64,000 nucleotides of DNA from Arthrobacter sp. zg-Y1110 (GTDB lineage Bacteria > Actinomycetota > Actinomycetes > Actinomycetales > Micrococcaceae). The notes below the pieces were generated by a model. That model ran no database searches and was not told the origin of the DNA. It saw only the letters and a list, made by a program, of their open reading frames with translations. Positions 45,931 to 54,391 of the stretch are shown here, in pieces. The stretch spans positions 496,001 through 560,000 of the forward strand of contig NZ_CP104272.1 of assembly GCF_025244865.1 (NCBI RefSeq), given 5' to 3'. Within the stretch, counting starts at the first letter, position 1. The number at the start of each line of letters is the position of its first letter. The translations under genes and the position numbers were made by a program.

Positions 45931-47457
45931 ATGCACCGTCGCATTTCCCATCCCGGACTCCAGAAACTCGTTATGACCGCCGAACAGGCAGCGGCCATGA
46001 TTCGCCCGGGAATGACCGTGGCGATGAGCGGTTTCACCGGCGCCGGCTATCCCAAGGCCGTTCCGCAGGCGCTCGCAGTCCAGATGGAAGCCGCGCACGC
46101 AAAGGGCGAGGACTTCCAGATCAAGGTCCTCACCGGCGCCTCGACGGCCCCGGAACTCGACGGTGTGCTGGCCAAGGCAGACGGCATGGAACTGCGCCTG
46201 CCCTACCAGTCAGATCCCACGCTCCGGAAGCGGATCAACGACGGCGAACTCGAGTACATCGACATCCACCTCGGGCACGTGGCCCAGTACACCTGGTTCG
46301 GTTTTTACGGGCATGTGGACCTGGCCGTGATCGAGGTAGTCGGTATCAACGAGGACGGCAGCCTCATCCCGTCCTCCTCCGTGGGTAACAACAAGACCTG
46401 GATTGAGCAGGCAGACAAAGTCATCATCGAGGTGAACCGCCAGCAGCCGGAAGCCATGGACGGCATGCATGACGTCTACTACGGGACCGCACTGCCCCCG
46501 CACCGCAAGCCCATCATGCTGGTGAACCCGGATGACCGCATCGGCGAGCCCTACCTGCGCCTGGACCCGGAGAAGGTCATTGCCGTCGTCGAAACCGACG
46601 CGCCGGACCGCATGACTCCGTTTGCAGCCCCGGACGAAACCTCGCAGCAGATCGCCGGGCACCTGCTGGACTTCTTCGACTCCGAAATCAAGGCCGGCCG
46701 GCTGACCAACAAGCTCCTGCCGCTGCAGTCCGGGGTGGGCAACATTGCCAACGCCGTGCTCGCCGGGCTCTCCACCGCCGGGTACACCGGGCTCACGGCC
46801 TACACCGAGGTGATCCAGGACGGCATGCTGCACCTGATCCGTGACGGGGTGATCCGGGTGGCCTCCGCGACGTCGTTCTCGCTCAGCCCGGCGGGCATCG
46901 AGGAATTCAACTCCAACATCGACTTCTACCGCAAGCGCATCATCCTGCGGACCCAGGAGATCTCCAACCACCCCGAACTGATCCGCCGGCTGGGCTGCAT
47001 TGCCATGAACGGCATGATCGAAGCTGATATTTACGGCAACGTGAACTCCACCCACGTTGCCGGTACGGCCATGATGAACGGCATCGGCGGCTCCGGGGAC
47101 TTTGCCCGCAACGGCTTCCTCTCCGCCTTTATGTCCCCGAGCACGGCCAAGGGCGGAAAGATTTCCGGGATCGTACCCATGGCGGCCCACGTGGATCACA
47201 CCGAACACGACACCATGCTCATCATCACCGAGCGGGGCCTGGCGGATCTGCGCGGCCTTTCCCCCAAGCAGCGCGCCCGCGTCATCATCGAGAAGTGCGC
47301 CCACCCGGACTACCAGCCGCTGCTGCAGGACTACTTCGAGCGCGCCAGCCGGGACAGCCTCGGCAAGCACACCCCGCATCTGCTGGACGAGTCCCTGTCC
47401 TTCCACCAGCGGTACGTGGAAACGGGAACCAGCCTGCCGGAGCCCGCGGTTCTCTAG
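45931..47457 (+). CDS. Acetyl-CoA hydrolase / succinyl-CoA:acetate CoA-transferase
   Basis: A 508-residue class I CoA-transferase of the Ach1/Cat1 type. MSGFTGAGYPKAVPQALA, the GSSVGNNKTWIEQADKVIIE-type core (as SSSVGNNKTWIE), LPLQSGVGNIANAVLAGL and the catalytic-Glu segment GLTAYTEVIQDGMLHLI are present; VPMAAHVDHTEHD near residue 415 ends the second domain. It moves CoA between succinyl-CoA and acetate, or hydrolyses acetyl-CoA, and so helps acetate handling. ATG with GAAAGG upstream. Monocistronic, divergent from the phosphatase gene. Confidence 0.93.
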   Translation: MHRRISHPGLQKLVMTAEQAAAMIRPGMTVAMSGFTGAGYPKAVPQALAVQMEAAHAKGEDFQIKVLTGASTAPELDGVLAKADGMELRLPYQSDPTLRKRINDGELEYIDIHLGHVAQYTWFGFYGHVDLAVIEVVGINEDGSLIPSSSVGNNKTWIEQADKVIIEVNRQQPEAMDGMHDVYYGTALPPHRKPIMLVNPDDRIGEPYLRLDPEKVIAVVETDAPDRMTPFAAPDETSQQIAGHLLDFFDSEIKAGRLTNKLLPLQSGVGNIANAVLAGLSTAGYTGLTAYTEVIQDGMLHLIRDGVIRVASATSFSLSPAGIEEFNSNIDFYRKRIILRTQEISNHPELIRRLGCIAMNGMIEADIYGNVNSTHVAGTAMMNGIGGSGDFARNGFLSAFMSPSTAKGGKISGIVPMAAHVDHTEHDTMLIITERGLADLRGLSPKQRARVIIEKCAHPDYQPLLQDYFERASRDSLGKHTPHLLDESLSFHQRYVETGTSLPEPAVL

Positions 47458-47479
47458 GCGGAAACCGAGGGGTGCCGGT

Positions 47480-47860
47480 CTAGCTCCCGCGCAGCCGGTC
47501 CAGCTCGCGGCGGTCCTTCTTGGTGGGCCGGCCGGCGCCCCGGTCCCGCACCGGAATACCCAGAGCCGGAGCTGCGGGACGGGCAGGCGTGGCGTCGATA
47601 AAGCAGTGCGACGCCGCCTCGGCACCCACGCGTTTGTTGATCAGCTGCCGCACCTCGAGGATCCGTTCGAAGCCGGGCTGCCGGATCCGGACGGTGTCCC
47701 CGGGCTGCACCGGCTGCGCGGCCTTGGCCGGATTGCCGTTCAACCGGACATGGCCGGCGCGGCACGCGGCGGTGGCCGCGGACCGGGTTTTATAGGCGCG
47801 GACCGCCCACAGCCAGGCGTCCACCCGGACGGTTTTGGAAGTGCTCGCTGGAATACTCAT
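47480..47860 (-). CDS. S4-domain RNA-binding protein (Hsp15-like)
   Basis: A 126-residue protein with the S4 fold at residues 8-70: RVDAWLWAVRAYKTRSAATAACRAGHVRLNG (core WLWAVRAYKTRS and GHVRLNG). The tail is basic. Relatives (Hsp15) bind stalled 50S subunits with attached tRNA and help recycle them. The frame continues far upstream through the HNH gene in another reading, but ATG at 47860 begins the S4 domain. It follows the HNH gene by 14 bp on the same strand. Confidence 0.85.
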   Translation of the reverse strand: MSIPASTSKTVRVDAWLWAVRAYKTRSAATAACRAGHVRLNGNPAKAAQPVQPGDTVRIRQPGFERILEVRQLINKRVGAEAASHCFIDATPARPAAPALGIPVRDRGAGRPTKKDRRELDRLRGS

Positions 47861-47874
47861 GGGAGTTCTAGAGT

Positions 47875-48744
47875 CTAGCGAAGTCCGCGCAGCCGGGCGG
47901 CGTCGTCCAACGCCTGCTGCTGCTCCGCGCTCACCAGGGACCCGACGACGACGGCGTCCGCGCCCACTGCCCGTGACGCTGCATCCGGTGCGGCGGCAAG
48001 CAGGCCGCGCACCTCGGCGGGGGTGTAGGGGACCGGAACCCGGGTATGTGCCACGGCGTGGCAGGTGGGACACAGCGGCACCAGGTCCGAGGCTGGATCC
48101 AGGGCGTAGTCGGCGGGCAGGTCCGTGCCCGGCACCACATGATGCACCTGCATCAGTGCTTCCGTCCCCGGACCGTACCGCTGCGCAGGGACCAGCCCGC
48201 AGGCCGCACAGCAATTGCCGTGGAAGGCCAGGCACAGCCGGCGGGCCTCGGCGTTATGCTCGTAGGCGTTGACGCGCTGCAGGCCCGATGCTTCGGCCGC
48301 AATCGTGCCCGGCGCAGGACTCAGCGGATCCGGGTCGGCGCCGAGGAATCCCGACCAGAGCCGCCGCAGTGCCGGCACGGAAGCTGACGGTACGGACGCG
48401 GCACCGTCGACCCGGGGCAGGTTGGGCACATCTTCCTCGAGCAGTGACGCCGGCACTTGCTCACCCAGGGGCAGCAGCCGGTCGAAGTCCACCGTCACGG
48501 CGTCTGCAGTGTCCCCTGATCCGGGCGGGACAACGACGCCGTGGCCCACCAGGCCCCGCAGCCCCCGCATACTGCCGCGCAGCACGAGCCATACTTCGGT
48601 TCCAGCAACCGGCGGGAAGCCGGCGATCAGCGGGATGCGCCGGCGGAAAGTTCCGCCGTCGTCCACTGCTGCTACCGCCGGACCGTAACCGCCGGGCCAG
48701 GGGTCCGGCAGGTCCGGATTCCATTCAAGAAGGACTGATGGCAC
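47875..48744 (-). CDS. HNH endonuclease-domain protein
   Basis: A 289-residue protein. The C-terminal half (about residues 165-240) is an HNH nuclease: CAACGLVPAQRYG, VHHVVPGTDLPADYALDPASDLVPLCPTCHAVAH (abridged to the H-H, D and C-P-T-C-H residues), the pattern of McrA-like predicted restriction endonucleases. The N-terminal about 150 residues have strand-rich sequence with IPLIAGFPPVAGTEVWLVLRG, possibly a DNA-recognition part. GTG start three bases after the upstream DUF1540 stop. A type IV-like restriction or solitary nuclease role is inferred. Confidence 0.78.
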   Translation of the reverse strand: MPSVLLEWNPDLPDPWPGGYGPAVAAVDDGGTFRRRIPLIAGFPPVAGTEVWLVLRGSMRGLRGLVGHGVVVPPGSGDTADAVTVDFDRLLPLGEQVPASLLEEDVPNLPRVDGAASVPSASVPALRRLWSGFLGADPDPLSPAPGTIAAEASGLQRVNAYEHNAEARRLCLAFHGNCCAACGLVPAQRYGPGTEALMQVHHVVPGTDLPADYALDPASDLVPLCPTCHAVAHTRVPVPYTPAEVRGLLAAAPDAASRAVGADAVVVGSLVSAEQQQALDDAARLRGLR

Positions 48745-48747
48745 CGG

Positions 48748-49038
48748 TCAGCGGGGCTGATAGGTAAGGCAGTCAGCGAGTTCCGCGCCGGGGCCTACCC
48801 GCACATCATGGGCGTCGCACATCAGGTGGCTATTGAACCGGCACTCATTGCGCTGGCACGCACCCACCTGGGCGAGGACCTTGGGCAGCCCGCCGGTGGC
48901 AGATGTGTCGATGAAGGTGGCGCAGCTGGCGTGATCAGGTGAGCCGCCCACCGTGATCGCGTAGGCGGTGCATCCCTCATGGTTGAAGTCGCAGCTGGAT
49001 ACCGTGCAGTCCTGCACCTGGGCAACATGATCGGTCAT
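48748..49038 (-). CDS. DUF1540 protein with two Cys-rich repeats
   Basis: A 96-residue protein made of two DUF1540 units: VQDCTVSSCDFNHEGCTAYAITV near residue 8 (Cys at VSSC and GCTA) and VGACQRNECRFNSHLMCDAHDVRV near residue 57, each with four conserved Cys likely to bind metal. Between them a D-H-A-S-C-A-T-F motif also recurs as AELADCLTY at the end. Function unknown. Directly followed (3 bp) by the HNH endonuclease gene and transcribed with it. AGGA-rich GGAACC precedes ATG. Confidence 0.8.
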   Translation of the reverse strand: MTDHVAQVQDCTVSSCDFNHEGCTAYAITVGGSPDHASCATFIDTSATGGLPKVLAQVGACQRNECRFNSHLMCDAHDVRVGPGAELADCLTYQPR

Positions 49039-49174
49039 GGTTCCTCCAAAAGGCGGTCATTCGTTCCGTGCCTGGCTTCGAACGTACCACCGCGGCGCGG
49101 GAATAATTAGCGCGAATTTCCCTGCCCTATTCGACCGGTTTGGCCCGTGCCCCCTGGTTGGGTAGAACGGAGGG

Positions 49175-50245
49175 ATGACCGCAATGCAGGCCCCGGGCGC
49201 CGCCGACGAATTCCAGCTCGCAGCAGAAGGGCAGGGCCTGGCCCTGGATGCGGCCCAGCGGGCCGTCCTTCCGGCGCTGGCACGGGCAGCAGCAGCGGCC
49301 CAATCTCCGCAGCCTGTGCCGGACCACACCTCCGTCTACCTCTGGGGTCCGCCGGGGCGGGGAAAGACCTGGTTGCTGGACACATTGTTCGACTCCGTCG
49401 ATATTCCGGAGAAACGGCGGCTGCATTTCCATGATTTCTTCCGGGAACTGCATGCACTCGTGTTCGCCGGTTACGGAAACCCCGGCTACCGGCGGGATTC
49501 GGCCTTCGCTGCAGCCCTGGACCAAATGCTGGGCCACGTCCGGCTGCTGTGCTTTGACGAATTCCATGTCAAGGACCCGGCAGATGCCGCCTTCATTACG
49601 CGGCTGCTCCGCACCGTGCTGGACCGCGGCATCGTGCTGGTGGCGACGTCCAACTATGCGCCGCAGGAGCTGCTTCCGGATGAGATGTTCCACCATCTCT
49701 TCGAACCCGGCATTGCACTGATTACCGGACACCTGCAGGTCCTGGAGCTGGACGGGGACACGGATTACCGCGCCGTCGCAGGGCCACGTAACGCGTCGGG
49801 TTTCGCCGCCGGGTATCACCTGCGCAGCAACGACGACGTGCTGCTGGCCTCCGCCGGGTTGACCCCGCCCGGCGCAGAGGAAGCGCTGCAGCTGACGCCG
49901 GGCACCCGGACGTTGGACGCGCTGCGGGCGGGCGGCGGGCAGCTGTGGTTCGATTTCGAGGATCTGTGCCACGCGCAGTCGGCCACCTCCGATTACCTGC
50001 ACTTGGCGCAGACGCACCGGCACTGGGTGATCAGTGGCGTGCCCCCGACCGAGGGGTCGAATCCCTACGGCTGGCAGCGCTTCGGCAACGTCGTGGATGT
50101 GCTCTACGACGCCGGCTGCCGCCTGGACGTCATCGGGATGCCGGATTACGACGGCGTGTTCCCCGGGATAGCCCACACCACCGATCTGGCGCGGATCCGC
50201 AGCCGGTTCGGGATGCTGCAGCGGCTGCCCGGAAACGGAAGCTAG
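49175..50245 (+). CDS. zapE: ZapE/AFG1-family ATPase
   Basis: A 356-residue AFG1-like P-loop ATPase. Walker A YLWGPPGRGKTWLLDTLFD near residue 50, the FHDFFRELHALVFAGYG segment, Walker B VRLLCFDEFHVKDPADA and the arginine-rich sensor region TSNYAPQELLPDEMFHHLFEPGIALI are present. In bacteria ZapE associates with the divisome and destabilises FtsZ polymers in an ATP-dependent way. GGAGGG lies six bases before ATG. Its stop abuts the stop of the convergent gene. Confidence 0.9.
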   Translation: MTAMQAPGAADEFQLAAEGQGLALDAAQRAVLPALARAAAAAQSPQPVPDHTSVYLWGPPGRGKTWLLDTLFDSVDIPEKRRLHFHDFFRELHALVFAGYGNPGYRRDSAFAAALDQMLGHVRLLCFDEFHVKDPADAAFITRLLRTVLDRGIVLVATSNYAPQELLPDEMFHHLFEPGIALITGHLQVLELDGDTDYRAVAGPRNASGFAAGYHLRSNDDVLLASAGLTPPGAEEALQLTPGTRTLDALRAGGGQLWFDFEDLCHAQSATSDYLHLAQTHRHWVISGVPPTEGSNPYGWQRFGNVVDVLYDAGCRLDVIGMPDYDGVFPGIAHTTDLARIRSRFGMLQRLPGNGS

Positions 50246-51223
50246 TTACGGCGTCCCGCCGTCGGCCAGATCCTGGGCGTCCGCGAGTTTCTGCCTGGCC
50301 TTCTCCGCCGTCCGGCGGGCGGCACGGGCCGCGCGCCGGGCATTGTCCCGCTCGCGTTCCAGCTTCCCGGAGCGCCGGTCCACGGTTGCGACCTCCCGCT
50401 CGAGCTGCCGGATCCGCTCACGCAGTTCGTCGATTTCATCCGTGAGCTCGTCCCGGCGGCCGGCAGACTCATCCACTTCCTGCTGGGCCGTGTCCAGTGC
50501 TTCCTGAGCCCGGCGTTCGGCGCCTGCCGCTTCCTCCAGGTCCGTCTCCGCTTTCCGGACCGCCCGCCGGGCCTCGGCCTGCCGCCGTCGTACTGCCGCG
50601 CTGTCCGAGCTCCCGCCCTTCTCCTTCGCGGTCCCGGCCCGGCCCGGCGCCGTCCCGGACCCCGCCCCGCCTCCGGCACCGTGGGAGATCGAGTCCGGGT
50701 CGGCAACGGCACCGTCCAGGTCCACCTCTTCCCAACCGCTGGCGGTGAGGGAACGGACCAGCTGGCCGCTGGCCACGGCGTCGGCCGCCGACGGGTCGGT
50801 CATCGCGGCCCAGAGCGTTTGTTCGGCTTCCGCCGCCAACGATTCGCTCACCGGGTGGTCCAGTTCGGAAGCCAGGTCCCGGGCCTGGCGGACAATCGCG
50901 CGCAGCAGGCGCTGGCGTTCGGTGCTTAAGCGGCGCAGCTGCTTCTGGTCCAGGTCCTCCTGGGCTTCGCGCAGCGCCGCTCCCAGCTCCAGCACCTCTT
51001 CCAGGTCCTCCCGCCGCTGGTGCGCCAGCAGATTCACGAGCCAGGCCGCCGTCGAGGGCTTTGGCAGTGCCTTGATGCGTTTGGCCAGATCCTTGTCCCC
51101 GGCCCGCCCGGCGTCGGCGGCGCGGGCGTTGCGGGCGGCGGTGAATTCAGACGGCAGCAGCGCGTACAGCCCGACGACGGCTGCAGCGAGCGACGGCGGG
51201 GATTGCGGATCCGCACTGCTCAC
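50246..51223 (-). CDS. Coiled-coil protein of unknown function
   Basis: A 325-residue protein. The N-terminal about 150 residues contain LLPSEFTAARNARAADAGRAGDKDLAKRIKALPKPSTAAWLVNLL (conserved-looking, helical, many Arg/Lys). The middle is Gly/Ser-rich, and residues 210-320 form a long Arg/Glu coiled coil with AAGAERRAQEALDTAQQEVDE. Similar proteins are found next to DoxX genes in actinobacteria; no function known. GTG start overlaps the doxX stop in GTGA. Confidence 0.72.
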   Translation of the reverse strand: MSSADPQSPPSLAAAVVGLYALLPSEFTAARNARAADAGRAGDKDLAKRIKALPKPSTAAWLVNLLAHQRREDLEEVLELGAALREAQEDLDQKQLRRLSTERQRLLRAIVRQARDLASELDHPVSESLAAEAEQTLWAAMTDPSAADAVASGQLVRSLTASGWEEVDLDGAVADPDSISHGAGGGAGSGTAPGRAGTAKEKGGSSDSAAVRRRQAEARRAVRKAETDLEEAAGAERRAQEALDTAQQEVDESAGRRDELTDEIDELRERIRQLEREVATVDRRSGKLERERDNARRAARAARRTAEKARQKLADAQDLADGGTP

Positions 51224-51591
51224 CCGAAGACGCCAAACCGGCCCAGTGCCACCACCAGCGAAAGCACCATCAGAATGACACCCAGGGCGATCCGGTTGCG
51301 TTCACCGCGCCGCGCGTGGATCAGGACCGCCAGGGCCATCAGGATCGTCAGCGCAGAGGCAGCTATCGGCGTCAGTACGGGCAGGATGCCGGTCGCCTCG
51401 GGGATGACCAGCCCGGCCGCTCCAAGGACTTCGAGGATGCCGATCAGTTTCACGGTGACGGGGGAAAAGTCCTCGGGCCAGCGAAGGTTCTCCCGAAGGC
51501 GGGCATAGCCCTGGAAGATCTTTACGAAGCCGACTCCGGCAAATAGAAGTGCCAACAGCAGTTGAACAAGCCACAAGACCAGAGACAGCAT
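51220..51591 (-). CDS. DoxX-family membrane protein
   Basis: A 123-residue four-helix membrane protein. LLLALLFAGVGFVKIFQGYARLRENLRWPEDFSPVTVK (start abridged: FAGVGFVKIFQG), then LIGILEVLGAAGLVIPEATG, is the DoxX_2 layout. DoxX proteins have been tied to redox balance, for example in the mycobacterial membrane-associated oxidoreductase complex. Coupled by a GTGA overlap to the coiled-coil gene downstream. Confidence 0.85.
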   Translation of the reverse strand: MLSLVLWLVQLLLALLFAGVGFVKIFQGYARLRENLRWPEDFSPVTVKLIGILEVLGAAGLVIPEATGILPVLTPIAASALTILMALAVLIHARRGERNRIALGVILMVLSLVVALGRFGVFG

Positions 51592-51643
51592 GGGTACCTA
51601 AGCGACTTTCTGTATACGGGCAGGAGTCAGCACATACAACACG

Positions 51644-51679
51644 GTGGAACCAGTGGAACCAGTGGAACCACTGGAACCA
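51644..51679. repeat. Short tandem repeat, four 9-bp units
   Basis: GTGGAACCA at 51644-51652, 51653-51661 and 51662-51670, then the variant CTGGAACCA at 51671-51679, in the intergenic DNA between doxX and the aldo/keto reductase gene. Non-coding; likely replication slippage. Confidence 0.85.
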
Positions 51680-51746
51680 TCACAACCCAAGCATGGTCTG
51701 CCGTCCGGGAACTGCGCAACAACGGGCGTGGCGTAGCGCTGGTCGC

Positions 51747-52733
51747 TCAGAACCCGGCCACGGGACGGGGACGGTAGAACTCCTCGAGCGCATTGAATTC
51801 CTCTTCGGTGAGCTGGATTTCCAATGCCTGGATGTTTTCATCCAAGTGGGAAGCGGCCGTGGCACCGATCAACGGAGCCGTGACCACCGGGTTGGCCAGA
51901 ACCCAGGCCAGGGCAACCTGCGCCCGGGTGGCGCCGAGCCCCTCGGCCACGTTCCCCACTGCATCGGTGATGCTGCGGTCCACTTCCTCGTTGCCCCGAT
52001 AGAGCATGTGGCCCTGCTCGTCGTAGTCCTGCCGGACCGTCCTCGTTCCCCAGGGGCGGGCCAGACGCCCGCGGGCGAGCGGGGAATAGGGCAGTGCGCC
52101 GATGCCGCGGTCCGCGCACAGCGGGTACATTTCCCGTTCCTCTTCGCGGTAGAGGAGGTTGTAGTGATCCTGCATGGTGATGAACTGCGCCCAGCCGTGC
52201 TGCTCCTGCAGGAAGAGGGCTTTCGAGAACTGCCAGACGTGCATGCTCGAGGCGCCCAGGTACCGGACCTTGCCGTCCCGGACGAGCAGGTCCAGGGTCT
52301 CCAGCGTTTCTTCGAGCGGCGTGGTGCCGTCCCAGCGGTGCACCTGGTAAAGGTCGATATAGTCCGTGCCCAGGCGCCGCAGGCTCTGCTCCACCTGCCA
52401 CAGGATGTGTTTGCGGGACAATCCCCACCCGTTCGGGCCCGGTCCCATTTCGCCGTGGACCTTGCTGGCGATGACCACCTCTTCCCGCCGGCAATATTCC
52501 GCGACCGCAGCTCCGAGGATTTCCTCGCTGTGGCCGGCGGAATACACGTTGGCGGTGTCGAAGAAATTGATGCCCAGCTCCACCGCGTGCCGCAGCAGGG
52601 ACTTGGCCTCATCCTCGCGGATGGTCCATCCGTGCGCGCCGCGGTCCGGATCGCCGAATCCCAGGCAGCCCAGCCCAAGGACCGAGACAGTTGCCCCTGA
52701 CTTGCCGAGCTTGGCGTACGTCATCGAGTTCAT
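51747..52733 (-). CDS. Aldo/keto reductase
   Basis: A 328-residue (alpha/beta)8-barrel NADPH-dependent reductase of the YhdN/YdjG-like group. INFFDTANVYSAGHSEEILG carries the catalytic Asp and Tyr, VIASKVHGEMG the Lys, and DYIDLYQVHRWD the His; APLIGATAASHLDENI near the C-terminus is the cofactor 2'-phosphate region. The frame is open 160 codons upstream, but GGAGG lies 7 bases before the ATG at 52733. Substrate unknown. Confidence 0.9.
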   Translation of the reverse strand: MNSMTYAKLGKSGATVSVLGLGCLGFGDPDRGAHGWTIREDEAKSLLRHAVELGINFFDTANVYSAGHSEEILGAAVAEYCRREEVVIASKVHGEMGPGPNGWGLSRKHILWQVEQSLRRLGTDYIDLYQVHRWDGTTPLEETLETLDLLVRDGKVRYLGASSMHVWQFSKALFLQEQHGWAQFITMQDHYNLLYREEEREMYPLCADRGIGALPYSPLARGRLARPWGTRTVRQDYDEQGHMLYRGNEEVDRSITDAVGNVAEGLGATRAQVALAWVLANPVVTAPLIGATAASHLDENIQALEIQLTEEEFNALEEFYRPRPVAGF

Positions 52734-52860
52734 CCGCTGGCCTCCGCTGCTGCAGTGCCGGTTCATTACCGCCCGATGGTACCGGGAAGCGCCCCGGCTC
52801 CGGTAGGCAGGAGGCCCAAGGACTCCCGGCAGCGGCCGTTGCGGTCCTATACTGGCGCAC

Positions 52861-54378
52861 ATGGTCGCCGGAACAGGTACCGCAAGCCCCTTCTTGGTAC
52901 ATGTTGCATTGGTGCTGCCGCCGCTGCATGAGCTGTCGGGTGTCGCCAAAGTGGCGCAGCCCAGGGAAGGCCGCCGCACGGAAGTCCGGTATGACACCCC
53001 GGACGGTTCCCTCCGCAGGCGCCGCTTCAGCCTCTCCCGGCATACGGACGACGACGGCGGCACGCGCTGGGAGCGCACCGCCCCCTCTTTGGAACCTGCT
53101 GTCCGGACCAGCCACACTGCCGAATCCGGTGCAGGGATTCCGGCGGAACTGGTGGATGACGTCCAAGCCGTGGTTCGGGGGCGGGAACTGGTGCCTGCGC
53201 AGACGCTGGTCACGCGTTACCTGGAGTACGACCTGCTGGACAGCGCGGGCACGGTGCTTGCCCGGGTCACCGATGAAAGCACCAGGACAAGTGACGCTGA
53301 AGCGGAGTCCGGCGGGCCGGACCGCCGGGTCTGGTCCATCGCGTCCGACGACGGTGCGCTGGGCGCGGAGGCGGAAACCATGTTCCTCGCTGCCGGTGCC
53401 GTGCCGGCCGGCCCGGAGGCAGCTGCGGGACGGGATGCGGTCCGGCACCCGGAGAAGGCCGGCGCGGGCACCGGGGGTGCGCCGGACGGAACAGAGGCCG
53501 GCCTCCTGGACGCCGGCAGCCCGGTGGCGCTGCTGCTGCTGGAGTATCTGCGCGAACAGTTCGAGGAGTTGCTGCGCCACGATCCACGCGTACGGCGGGG
53601 GGACGCCGACGGGATCCATAAGATGAGGGTTGCCACCAGGAGGCTGCGCTCGGCCCTCTCCAGTTACCGCAGCACCATGGACCCCGAGCCGGGGCGCTCG
53701 CTGCGGAGGGAACTGCGGTGGATCGCCCGGGTGTTGGGGGAGGCCCGGGATGCGCAGGTGATGCGCCACCGGCTCCAGCAGCTGATTGCCGCTGAACCCG
53801 CTGACCTGGTGATGGGGCCGGTTGCCGCCCGCGTGGACGAGGAACTGCTCCATGACTATCGGCAGGCCTACGGGCACGTCCGCGAAGCACTGCACTCCCA
53901 GCGGTACTTCCAGGCATTGGACGGACTCGAAGCGCTGCTGGACCGCCCGTTCTGGACGGAAACAGCCAGGCAACCGGCGGGTCCCGCCGCTGCCCGCATC
54001 ATCCGGCGGGACCGGAAAAGGCTGCACCGCCGGATAAGGGCCACACGGACATTGGCGGGCGAAGACTACGCGGAAGTGCTCCATGACGCGCGCAAGGATG
54101 CGAAACAGCTGCGCTACGCGGCCGAGGTCTGGGCACCCGTCCAGCCGAAGGAAGCGAAGGAAATGGTGGACGCCGCCGAGCATGTGCAGAAAGTCCTCGG
54201 TGAGCACCAGGACAGCGTGGTGACGCAGGCCTATCTGCGGCGGATGGGGGCCACGGCGTTGGCCGCCGGCGAGAACGGCTTTACCTACGGGCGGCTGCAT
54301 GCTTTGGAGCAGGCCTCTGCCCAGTCGGCCCAGGAGCGCTTTGCCCGCGTTTGGAAAGGCTTCCCGTCCAGCCCCTGA
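52861..54378 (+). CDS. CYTH and CHAD domain protein
   Basis: A 505-residue protein. Residues about 1-200 form a CYTH-type triphosphate tunnel domain (strand-rich; RRRRFSLSRH, RVTDESTR), though its classical EXEXK motif near the N-terminus is not evident. Residues about 220-500 are the CHAD domain, with KMRVATRRLRSALSSYR and DARKDAKQLRYAAEVW carrying the conserved His/Arg/Lys residues that bind polyphosphate. CYTH-CHAD proteins are linked to polyphosphate or triphosphate binding. Divergent from the reductase gene, followed 13 bp later by an MFS gene. Confidence 0.85.
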   Translation: MVAGTGTASPFLVHVALVLPPLHELSGVAKVAQPREGRRTEVRYDTPDGSLRRRRFSLSRHTDDDGGTRWERTAPSLEPAVRTSHTAESGAGIPAELVDDVQAVVRGRELVPAQTLVTRYLEYDLLDSAGTVLARVTDESTRTSDAEAESGGPDRRVWSIASDDGALGAEAETMFLAAGAVPAGPEAAAGRDAVRHPEKAGAGTGGAPDGTEAGLLDAGSPVALLLLEYLREQFEELLRHDPRVRRGDADGIHKMRVATRRLRSALSSYRSTMDPEPGRSLRRELRWIARVLGEARDAQVMRHRLQQLIAAEPADLVMGPVAARVDEELLHDYRQAYGHVREALHSQRYFQALDGLEALLDRPFWTETARQPAGPAAARIIRRDRKRLHRRIRATRTLAGEDYAEVLHDARKDAKQLRYAAEVWAPVQPKEAKEMVDAAEHVQKVLGEHQDSVVTQAYLRRMGATALAAGENGFTYGRLHALEQASAQSAQERFARVWKGFPSSP

Positions 54379-54391
54379 GAGAGGGAATCGA

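Noticed and set aside
46210..47625. 471-codon leftward frame opposite the CoA-transferase gene
   Set aside because: Antisense shadow of a clear Ach1/Cat1 gene.
51644..51679. CRISPR array
   Set aside because: Units are 9 bp, contiguous and without spacers; no cas genes in the window.
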